From an uncultured Ignavibacteriales bacterium (GTDB lineage: Bacteria; Bacteroidota; Ignavibacteria; Ch128b): a stretch of DNA of 32,099 nucleotides. Position 1 is the stretch's first letter. Each line of letters starts with the position of its first letter. The DNA is taken from assembly GCA_937138605.1 (NCBI GenBank), contig CAKZPH010000298.1, positions 1 through 32,099 of the forward strand. Reading direction: 5' to 3'. The position numbers and the translations under genes were made by a program. Of this stretch, positions 25,567 through 32,099 are shown one piece after another. Under the pieces are notes generated by a model that made no database searches, was not told where the DNA came from, and was given only the letters and a program-made list of their open reading frames with translations.

Positions 25567-26995
25567 ACATAAGATAGGAGTATTCAGTCACACACTAATT
25601 TATTCCGTCGGCAATCTTATCTCCCGTGGACTAAGTTTTATTCTTCTCCCTATTTACAGCTATTATATTTCAACACAGGATTTTGGAGTTTATTCTTTTA
25701 TAGTCTCCGTTGCTACGATAATTTCAACAATATTAAATTTAGGCTTTCCATCAATTTTTATAAAACATATTTCCGAGTCTTCGTCAGAATTAGAGAAGAA
25801 ACGAATCCTATCTAATGTGATTTCATTTGTAATAATAATTACACTTCCAGCTATTCTTATAACGAGCATGTTTGCAAATCAAATTTTGATTTTAATATTG
25901 GGAGATGCAAAATATGTGAGTGAATTTATATTAGGAATTTTCTCTCTTCTAGTTTTCAATTATGCTTACTATTTCTCTTCATTTTATATTGCTTTAGAGG
26001 AATCAAAAAAATATCTGAAAATTACTTCTATCTCCGCAGTTGTAAATTTTTTCTTAAACCTGATTTTAATTGTTATTTTACAATCAGGCATTAATGGAAT
26101 TTTTATAGCGCAAATTTTAAGCTCCTTTGTTTTAATCATTTTAGCAACTGATGTCGTAAAAAATTATTTCCGATTTATCATCGAATATGAATTCATAAAA
26201 AAAATTATTTCTTTATCATATCCACTTTTAATTTCTGGTATTTTCGCAATCTTAGTAGAGGTTATGGATCGTATTATAATTATAAAATTTTTGGATGAGT
26301 CTGAAGCTGGAATTTATTCCTTTGGATATAGAGTGGCAATGATTTTTAATTTATTCATTCTATCCTTTAAATCTGCATGGATCCCACATTACATGCGTTT
26401 GAAACAATCAAATGCAACAGAATTAGATTTACACATTGGACGAGTTTTTACAAAATTGGTTTTCCTTTCAGCATTGATAATTTTGTGTGTTGAAATTTTT
26501 ATTGATGATTTGTTTGAATGGAAACTTTTTGGCATATCGATTTTTGATAGTAAATATTCAACTTCTCAAAATGTTGTAATTTATGTTCTGGTCGGATACT
26601 TCTTCAGTCTTTTGATGGGTTTCTATTCCCTTGCACCGTATCTAGAAAATAAAACTAAACATTTTCTCTACTCTGACTTACTAGCATTTGTTTTTAATCT
26701 TACATTAAATCTAATTTTAATACCAAGGTTAAAGATTATTGGAGCTGCTCTTGCTACACTTTTAGCGTTCTTTGTTGCAGCAACCTATTTGTTTGTTTAT
26801 AGCCGAAATAGAATTAAAGTAAAATATGAAAAAGGGAAGGTTTTATTTGTAATAATTATTTCGACTTTCATTTACTTTTTAAGTGTTAATGCACAGAACT
26901 TATTGATTGATTTGACGATGATGTTATTTTTTATATTGTCAGGATTTTACTTGAAAATTGTAAAAAAAGATTTACGATCATTCCGAATCATTTAA
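25553..26995 (+). CDS. Wzx-type polysaccharide flippase (MOP superfamily)
   Basis: A 480-residue membrane protein with about 12-14 hydrophobic helices and few charges. The N-terminal S-V-G-N-L-I-S-R-G-L-S-F-I-L-L-P-I-Y and G-V-Y-S-F-I are typical of polysaccharide biosynthesis proteins of the MOP superfamily, which flip undecaprenyl-linked repeat units across the inner membrane. A region near the middle has L-V-E-V-M-D-R-I-I-I, also typical. The gene starts in the last codons of the preceding glycosyltransferase. Its last 18 bases overlap, tail to tail, with the next gene on the opposite strand. Confidence 0.88.
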   Translation: MESSKHKIGVFSHTLIYSVGNLISRGLSFILLPIYSYYISTQDFGVYSFIVSVATIISTILNLGFPSIFIKHISESSSELEKKRILSNVISFVIIITLPAILITSMFANQILILILGDAKYVSEFILGIFSLLVFNYAYYFSSFYIALEESKKYLKITSISAVVNFFLNLILIVILQSGINGIFIAQILSSFVLIILATDVVKNYFRFIIEYEFIKKIISLSYPLLISGIFAILVEVMDRIIIIKFLDESEAGIYSFGYRVAMIFNLFILSFKSAWIPHYMRLKQSNATELDLHIGRVFTKLVFLSALIILCVEIFIDDLFEWKLFGISIFDSKYSTSQNVVIYVLVGYFFSLLMGFYSLAPYLENKTKHFLYSDLLAFVFNLTLNLILIPRLKIIGAALATLLAFFVAATYLFVYSRNRIKVKYEKGKVLFVIIISTFIYFLSVNAQNLLIDLTMMLFFILSGFYLKIVKKDLRSFRII

Positions 26996-28120
26996 AGTTT
27001 CAAGAACTTTTTTGATTTCCTGTTCGCAAACATTCCAGTTAAAAATTTTTTCTACAGCTTTGCGTCCATTAATTCCTGCTTCTTGAATCTTATGAGGGTG
27101 ACTTATCAGGTTGATTGTATTTTCAACAATGTCATAAAAATTTTCAGGATCAACTAAAACACCAAACCTCGCTATATCAAAAATTATTTTAATAGGTTCA
27201 TAGTTTGATGCTATTATACACTTACCTAATGCCATATAATCAAAAATCTTTATTGGTAGTGATCGCTCATAAATGCCATTTCTCGGGCGAATATCAAGAC
27301 ATATATGTACGTTCTCTAAAATCTTTGAAAATGATTTATAATCAGTCCACTGATGATATTCAAAATTTATATTTATGGAATTAAATTTTTCGAGATATTC
27401 TTTCTCTTCTTCCGTCTCAAAACGACCAGCCAATACGAATGTAATTTTTTGTGATAATGGTAGCCTATTTCTAAGTGTTTTCATCAGTCTGTAAAATATT
27501 TCAAGTCCACGTGAAACGGAAATCACACCAGCATAACCAAATATGATTTCATTCGTTAATAAATTTGGTGGAGAAAAATTATAATACTCTAAAACTGGGT
27601 AATAGGAGATAATTGAAAAATTTTTCTTTGGTGAATAAAGTCGATATCGCTTAAGTTTCCATTCTTCACCAATAAAAAGATAACTTGAAAAATTAGTCGC
27701 TAAAAAATTTATAATGTGACCGAATAAGATTGTTAAATATTTAATTAAACCGTATTTTTTGTTTGCTATATTTTCTGGATACCATTCTGTTATATCATAG
27801 ATGATCTTGACTTTATATTTAATTGTTATCTTATAGACATAAGAAAAAATGACAGGTAATGGTTCAGAACAGATGACTATTTCCGGATGAAAGAGCTTTA
27901 ACTCGTTAACAAAAAATTGTAACTTTTTTATTAACGGATTTTTCAAATTATTAAAGAGAATTCCTTTTATTTCGATGTTATCTTGTGTCCACTCTCCCTG
28001 TTGTGTTGTGCAGATAATTTTTACATGGTAGCCAAACTTAATTAAACTATGAGAAATTTTGTAAAATATTCTATCATCAAGCGGAGGATGTCCTGTCGTA
28101 AGTATTGCAACCTTTTTCAT
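26978..28120 (-). CDS. Glycosyltransferase family 4-like protein
   Basis: A 380-residue GT-B enzyme. The N-terminus K-K-V-A-I-L-T-T-G-H-P-P-L-D-D-R is characteristic of GT4 proteins (acceptor domain). The donor domain has F-G-Y-A-G-V-I-S-V-S-R-G and, further on, E-R-S-L-P-I-K-I-F-D-Y-M-A-L-G-K, the nucleotide-sugar binding loop with P-x-K-x-(F/L)-(D/E)-Y-M. It is on the opposite strand from the flippase and glycosyltransferase next door and is transcribed from its own start. Function in surface polysaccharide synthesis is likely; the substrate is not identifiable. Confidence 0.85.
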   Translation of the reverse strand: MKKVAILTTGHPPLDDRIFYKISHSLIKFGYHVKIICTTQQGEWTQDNIEIKGILFNNLKNPLIKKLQFFVNELKLFHPEIVICSEPLPVIFSYVYKITIKYKVKIIYDITEWYPENIANKKYGLIKYLTILFGHIINFLATNFSSYLFIGEEWKLKRYRLYSPKKNFSIISYYPVLEYYNFSPPNLLTNEIIFGYAGVISVSRGLEIFYRLMKTLRNRLPLSQKITFVLAGRFETEEEKEYLEKFNSININFEYHQWTDYKSFSKILENVHICLDIRPRNGIYERSLPIKIFDYMALGKCIIASNYEPIKIIFDIARFGVLVDPENFYDIVENTINLISHPHKIQEAGINGRKAVEKIFNWNVCEQEIKKVLETLNDSE

Positions 28121-28188
28121 TTTTTTTCATCTGATTAGTAGAATTAAAATAATTATTAAAACGTTTCTCTCAAAAGGTAGGTTTGATT
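28121..28188. other. Short divergent intergenic region
   Basis: Only 68 bases separate the minus-strand glycosyltransferase from the plus-strand thioredoxin gene. On the minus strand TTGAGA (28173-28168) is a fair -35-like word, but the following AT-rich stretch gives only a poor -10 at a 19-base spacing. On the plus strand AAGG/TAGG (28174-28181) is the ribosome-binding region of the thioredoxin gene. No stronger signals were visible. Confidence 0.4.
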
Positions 28189-28710
28189 ATGGAAAAAATT
28201 GCAAAAAAATCATTGTCGTTAATAATTCTATTTTTATTCATAGCACTAGTTTCAGAATCATGGAGCGTAGAAAAATCAAAATCTAAATTTAATAATAGTA
28301 GTGTTAAGAGTTTTAATGAAGCTTTAACTATTGCAAAGAAAGAAAAGAAAAAAATAGTAATCAACATTTACGCTGACTGGTGCATTTGGTGTAAAAAAAT
28401 GGACAAGGACGTGTTTCCAGATGTAAACGTTCAGAAAGAATTAAATAAGAATTTCGTTTTCTTTAGAATGAATGGTGAATCAAATGCTCTGATTGAATAT
28501 GATGGAAGGAAATTTACGCACGCTCAGTTTGTCAAAGCTTTTGGAATCAGGGGGTTTCCAGCGACGTTATTTTTGAATTATGATTCGAAGCCGATAACAG
28601 TTCTACCTGGTTATGTTGATGCTTCAATGTTTGTGAATGTGTTGAAGTATATTGCCGAAGAGGCATATCTTAGGGTTAATTTTGATGAATTTTTGAAACA
28701 AAAGAAATAA
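28189..28710 (+). CDS. Exported thioredoxin-like protein (WCIWC active site)
   Basis: From ATG 28189, with TAGG 7 bases upstream, the product has 173 residues; a TTG at 28183 is in frame but less supported. Residues 1-28 look like a signal peptide or N-terminal anchor. The active site is A-D-W-C65-I-W-C68-K-K-M and the cis-proline loop is R-G-F-P-A-T-L-F. This fits the Thioredoxin_7/DUF255-like group, which reduces or isomerises disulfides in the periplasm. The gene stands alone and ends 3 bases from the opposing UDP-sugar enzyme gene. Confidence 0.85.
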   Translation: MEKIAKKSLSLIILFLFIALVSESWSVEKSKSKFNNSSVKSFNEALTIAKKEKKKIVINIYADWCIWCKKMDKDVFPDVNVQKELNKNFVFFRMNGESNALIEYDGRKFTHAQFVKAFGIRGFPATLFLNYDSKPITVLPGYVDASMFVNVLKYIAEEAYLRVNFDEFLKQKK

Positions 28711-28713
28711 ATT

Positions 28714-29661
28714 TTAACTCTTAGCTACTTTTTTCTTGAAATACTCAAGTGTTAATTTAAGTCCATCAATTCTGGAAACTTTGGGTTCCCAGTTCAGTAT
28801 TTTTTTTGCCAGCGTGATATCAGGTTGACGAACTTTTGGATCATCTACTGGTAACTCCTTAAAAACAATTTTGCTTTTGCTTAATGTTAACTTTAGAATT
28901 TCTTCAGCAAATTCAAGGATAGTGATTTCGTCAGGATTTCCTAAATTAACCGGCTCATGAAAATCTGTTTCAAGGAGTTTTATAATTCCTTCAATCAAAT
29001 CATCAACATAACAAAAGCTTCTTGTTTGACTACCATCACCAAAGACAGTTAAATCTTCGTTTTTCAGTGCTTGACTTATAAAAGTTGGAAGAACTCTACC
29101 ATCATCCAAACGCATTCTTGGTCCATAAGTATTAAATATTCTAACGATCCGAGTGTTAATTCCATGATAACGATGATAAGCCATAGTCATAGATTCAGCA
29201 AATCTTTTAGCTTCATCATAAACGCCACGAGGGCCAATTGGATTAACATTTCCCCAGTAGGTTTCTGGCTGAGGATGTATTTCGGGATCACCATAAACCT
29301 CTGAGGTTGAAGCTAAAAGAAAACAGGCTTTTTTCGCTTTTGCAAGACCCAAAGCTTTATGAGTTCCCAAAGATCCAACTTTAAGCGTTTGGATTGGATA
29401 TCTTAAATAATCAACTGGTGATGCGGGTGAAGCAAAATGTAGTATGTTATCAACTTTTCCCTCTACATGAATGAACTCAGTTACGTCATATTTAATGAAT
29501 CTAAAATTTTCATTTCCAAATAAATGAGAAATATTTTCAAGGTTGCCTGTTATAAGGTTATCTAAACAAATAACCTTGTGACCTTTTTCAATTAGTTTAT
29601 CACAAAGGTGGGACCCGAGAAAACCCGCACCGCCAGTGACAACAGTTACTGGTTTATCCAT
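28714..29661 (-). CDS. UDP-glucuronate decarboxylase (UDP-xylose synthase)-like SDR enzyme
   Basis: A 315-residue extended short-chain dehydrogenase. The NAD motif G10-G-A-G-F-L-G16 is near the start, the catalytic pair is Y148-x3-K152 (Y-D-E-A-K), and T-S-E-V-Y-G-D-P follows the central strand. The segment [11 protein letters not shown] is diagnostic of UDP-glucuronate decarboxylases, which turn UDP-glucuronate into UDP-xylose, rather than of epimerases. It would supply pentose donors for glycans. It starts 3 bases after the ferritin-like gene on the same strand, so the two are probably cotranscribed. Confidence 0.88.
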   Translation of the reverse strand: MDKPVTVVTGGAGFLGSHLCDKLIEKGHKVICLDNLITGNLENISHLFGNENFRFIKYDVTEFIHVEGKVDNILHFASPASPVDYLRYPIQTLKVGSLGTHKALGLAKAKKACFLLASTSEVYGDPEIHPQPETYWGNVNPIGPRGVYDEAKRFAESMTMAYHRYHGINTRIVRIFNTYGPRMRLDDGRVLPTFISQALKNEDLTVFGDGSQTRSFCYVDDLIEGIIKLLETDFHEPVNLGNPDEITILEFAEEILKLTLSKSKIVFKELPVDDPKVRQPDITLAKKILNWEPKVSRIDGLKLTLEYFKKKVAKS

Positions 29662-29664
29662 GCA

Positions 29665-30111
29665 TTATTTTGAATATTCTTTCAAAAATCCCAAAAATGT
29701 TGCTCGATGTGATTCTTCATCGGCTAGCAAATCAATGGCAATATCTTGAGTTACATAATCTTGTCCTTCACAAGCTTTTATCAATTCATTATAAGTTTTT
29801 ATAGCATCTTCTTCTGCTTCAATTACTCCTTTGATCACTGTAACAACATCAGTTGTATCAGCCGGTGGCTGTAATGATTTTTGCTCGGGTTTAAATTCCA
29901 TCGAACCAGGAACATGCCCACCAAGCTCTTTAATTCTTTTTGCAAGAGTTTGAGCATGAGTTAATTCTTCCGTTATATCACCTGCAAGAGCTTTTTTAAT
30001 TTCTTCAGCTCTTACACCTTCAAGATTAACTGAATTGGAAAGATAATTTTGAATTGTTTCTAATTCTTTCCAGTAAGCTTTGGTTAAGATCTCAATGATT
30101 TTTTCACGCAT
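29665..30111 (-). CDS. Ferritin-like diiron protein
   Basis: A 148-residue four-helix-bundle protein. The helices carry the expected ligands: Glu16/Glu18 in the first, E49-L-T-H52 in the second, Glu100/Glu101 in the third and E132-E-S-H135 in the fourth, i.e. two ExxH motifs of a ferritin-like diiron centre. Size and pattern fit bacterioferritin/Dps-related ferritin-like domain proteins, for iron storage or oxidative stress defence. No Dps DNA-binding tail is seen. A strong Shine-Dalgarno (AAAGGAG, 7 bases before the ATG) supports the start. The gene lies directly upstream of the UDP-sugar enzyme, an unusual partner. Confidence 0.85.
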   Translation of the reverse strand: MREKIIEILTKAYWKELETIQNYLSNSVNLEGVRAEEIKKALAGDITEELTHAQTLAKRIKELGGHVPGSMEFKPEQKSLQPPADTTDVVTVIKGVIEAEEDAIKTYNELIKACEGQDYVTQDIAIDLLADEESHRATFLGFLKEYSK

Positions 30112-30240
30112 AATTAAACTCCTTTAATTTCTTTCACAAATATAAGAGAAAAGTAAATAATTTAAGTCAGTTAATTCTTAATTATAACTACACACTGCTA
30201 ATTTAATCACTCAAATTTTTTTAATTTTGTTTTATCGAAA

Positions 30241-31419
30241 ATGCAAGAGTGGAAGAAAAATCTTTACGTTATTTGGATTTGTCAATTTATTGCTATGCTT
30301 GGAATGAGCATGGTTGTTCCTTTTCTTCCATTATTTGTAAAACAATTAGGTGTTACGGATTCATCTGATGTAGCAAGGTGGAGTGGTCTGGTTTTTTCTG
30401 GCCCATTTTGGTCTTCACTGTTTTTAACTCCTGTTTGGGGCTACTTAGGGGATAGATACAGCAGAAAGCTAATGGTTGTTAGAGCAATCTTTGGACTGGG
30501 CATTGCCCAATTAATTAACGGTTCTTCGGCGAGTGTTTATCAACTTTTTACAGGAAGATTAATTCAAGGAATAATGAGTGGATTTATTCCAGCATCGATG
30601 GCATTAGTTTCCGCAACTACGCCTAAAGAAAAAACCGGTTACGCACTTGGTTTGTTGCAAATGGCTACATCGGGTGGCATTGTCATCGGTCCCTTTGTAG
30701 GTGGCTTTTTGTCTGATATCATAGGAATTAGAGCCATTTTTTACATTACTTTTGCTCTCTGTGTTTTAAGTGGACTTCTTGTTTTAATATATGTAAAAGA
30801 AGAAAAGGAATACACTTACGAAAAAAAAATTACATTACTTGACAACTACAAATTTGTCTGGAAATCTTTGCAACTTCGGCTAATAATTTTTATGGTTATT
30901 CTTTCCCAGATTGCAATAGGATTCAATCAACCATTTTTTGCTCTATATGTTGAATCACTTAAAATTGAAAGCAGATACTTTGCTACAATTGCAGGATTTC
31001 TCTATGGTATAATGGGCATTTTTACCATGATAGGTTCACCATTGTGGGGAAGGTATAATGAGAAAAACATCATTAAAAATTCACTTGCTGTAGCTAGTTT
31101 AGTTGCTAGCATATGTTATGTATTGCATTCCATAATTTATGATCCAGTATTAATCGGGATTGTCAGGAGCTTTTTAGGTTTAGCACTGGGCGGTTTGATG
31201 CCAGTACTTTTTACTTTAGTTAGTAATAACACTCCGCTTGATAGACGAGGTGGATTGATGGGGATTGCAAGTAGTGCTCAAATATTTGGAAATTTAAGCG
31301 GTCCCATAGTAAGTGGCTTGTTTGCATCGGAATATGGAATTAGGAGTGTTTTTATAGTTTCATCAATTATTTTGATGTTTGTTTCCATTTTGAGCTACAA
31401 AAAAATTCAAGCTAATTGA
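30241..31419 (+). CDS. MFS exporter, multidrug-type
   Basis: A 392-residue, 12-helix major facilitator protein. Motif A (G-Y-L-G-D-R-Y-S-R-K) lies between helices 2 and 3. G-R-L-I-Q-G-I-M-S-G and G-I-V-I-G-P-F-V-G-G-F-L form the motif C region typical of proton-driven exporters such as MdtG/TetA relatives. The substrate cannot be predicted. No Shine-Dalgarno is seen before the ATG, and the upstream 129 bases are shared with the divergent ferritin-like gene. Confidence 0.85.
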   Translation: MQEWKKNLYVIWICQFIAMLGMSMVVPFLPLFVKQLGVTDSSDVARWSGLVFSGPFWSSLFLTPVWGYLGDRYSRKLMVVRAIFGLGIAQLINGSSASVYQLFTGRLIQGIMSGFIPASMALVSATTPKEKTGYALGLLQMATSGGIVIGPFVGGFLSDIIGIRAIFYITFALCVLSGLLVLIYVKEEKEYTYEKKITLLDNYKFVWKSLQLRLIIFMVILSQIAIGFNQPFFALYVESLKIESRYFATIAGFLYGIMGIFTMIGSPLWGRYNEKNIIKNSLAVASLVASICYVLHSIIYDPVLIGIVRSFLGLALGGLMPVLFTLVSNNTPLDRRGGLMGIASSAQIFGNLSGPIVSGLFASEYGIRSVFIVSSIILMFVSILSYKKIQAN

Positions 31420-31562
31420 TAAGTTGATTACTTCCTTTCATTTTACATTTGATAAGACTTCTTCTTAAAGTGATTCAAGAGTTTAGAATTTATTCATTGA
31501 GTTAAGGAATCGTTTGTTTTTATGTTCAGTTATTTCAAATTTAAAACAGAACTAATTTTTAC
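31420..31562. other. Convergent intergenic region between MFS and MATE genes
   Basis: This 143-base spacer is where two convergent transcripts should end. I found no stable GC-rich hairpin followed by a T-run; only weak AT-rich short inverted words. No gene is visible. Confidence 0.5.
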
Positions 31563-32099
31563 TTATAAAGAATTTTTCCATTTTCCAGCTTTGAATTCAT
31601 AGTAAAGAATCGCAGCATATGAAATAATATAAATTGGTAGACTTAACCATGTTTCAGTAAATCCCAGTTTTAATATTGAACCCGTTAAAATTACCAGGGG
31701 AACAAAAATTAACCAATTAGTCATTACTTCTGCCTTCATTACGAAAAAAGTTCTTCCAGTAGCTTGAAGAATATATGCAAGTACTATGGCAACACCATAA
31801 AAAATCTGGGAAAATCCGGCAATTTGCAAAGCGGGTACGCCTGTATTAATTATGGAAGAATCATTTGTCACAACTAAAAGAACAGTTCTAGGCATTGTAA
31901 TGAAAACCAAAGCAATAAAGTATGTAAAAACACTTACTAATTTTAATGTTTCATACCCATAAACTTCTGCTGTATTGAATTTTTTTATACCAATGTTATT
32001 ACCAACAAGAGTTTGTGCGGCAATTCCAAATCCAAAAGATGGAAGAAGTGAAATAAAAATTATTGACATCACTGTTTGCGTTGCAGCTTGTTCAAGCGT
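31563..32099 (-). CDS. MATE-family efflux transporter, C-terminal part (5' end outside window)
   Basis: The frame stays open to the right edge: upstream of the GTG-ATG at 32072-32067 it reads T-L-E-Q-A-A-T-Q-T, so the gene is cut by the window. About 178 residues are visible, with hydrophobic helices and G-F-G-I-A-A-Q-T-L-V-G-N-N-I-G, the typical loop of MATE transporters that export drugs with sodium or protons. The visible part corresponds to the C-terminal half of a protein of about 450 residues. Confidence 0.85.
   Translation of the reverse strand, partial: TLEQAATQTVMSIIFISLLPSFGFGIAAQTLVGNNIGIKKFNTAEVYGYETLKLVSVFTYFIALVFITMPRTVLLVVTNDSSIINTGVPALQIAGFSQIFYGVAIVLAYILQATGRTFFVMKAEVMTNWLIFVPLVILTGSILKLGFTETWLSLPIYIISYAAILYYEFKAGKWKNSL

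Noticed and set aside
30087-30240. Bacteroidetes-type -7 words (TAnnTTTG) near the ferritin-like and MFS starts
   Set aside because: Matches such as TAATTTTG and TATATTTG occur, but no TTTG-type -33 element is at the right distance, and such words are frequent in AT-rich DNA.
31420-31562. Terminator hairpin between the MFS and MATE genes
   Set aside because: Only weak AT-rich inverted words were found, without a GC-rich stem or a clear T-run.

Overview
This is low-GC DNA (roughly a third G+C by eye) from a Gram-negative bacterium. The best guess is the Bacteroidota/Chlorobi assemblage, most likely an Ignavibacteria-type organism. Supporting signs are a cargo protein with a type IX secretion (T9SS) style C-terminal domain, two PorV-like barrels, an Omp85-type barrel, several lipoproteins, bacillithiol synthesis (BshC) and a UDP-xylose synthase-type enzyme. 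The assignment rests on gene content only. I saw no tRNA, rRNA, insertion sequence, CRISPR array or integrase, and no gene-free stretch reaches 300 bases.

Region 1 (1-9584, + strand) is a tightly packed run: the end of a trans-polyprenyl synthetase, HPr and Enzyme I of the phosphotransferase system, and a phosphoglucose/phosphomannose isomerase-type SIS protein. An envelope set follows: a large metallopeptidase/TolB-propeller/Omp85-barrel fusion, a PQQ-propeller lipoprotein, a PEGA-domain protein, a TPR lipoprotein resembling BamD, and a DUF58 protein. Together the envelope genes look like an outer-membrane assembly or quality-control module.

Region 2 (9576-12600, - strand) holds bshC followed by a glmM-like phosphohexomutase, with a recognisable sigma70-type promoter upstream of bshC.

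Region 3 (12765-26995, + strand) is a run of 13 genes with no gap above 23 bp. It begins with a YbhN-like membrane protein, two paralogous family-2 glycosyltransferases flanking a NodB-type deacetylase, and a radical SAM enzyme; these probably build and tailor a membrane glycolipid or polysaccharide. An outer-membrane barrel of unknown function and a site-2 protease follow. Next come a lipoprotein, a secreted propeller with a T9SS-like tail and two PorV-like barrels (a cargo and carrier set). A FemAB/GNAT-like transferase, a glycosyltransferase and a Wzx-type flippase end the run.

Region 4 (26978-32099) alternates strands: a glycosyltransferase (-), a periplasmic thioredoxin (+), a diiron ferritin-like protein followed by a UDP-glucuronate decarboxylase-like enzyme (-), an MFS exporter (+), and the C-terminal part of a MATE exporter running off the right end (-). 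Many starts carry a readable Shine-Dalgarno sequence, others none; several genes in region 3 can only start at TTG.
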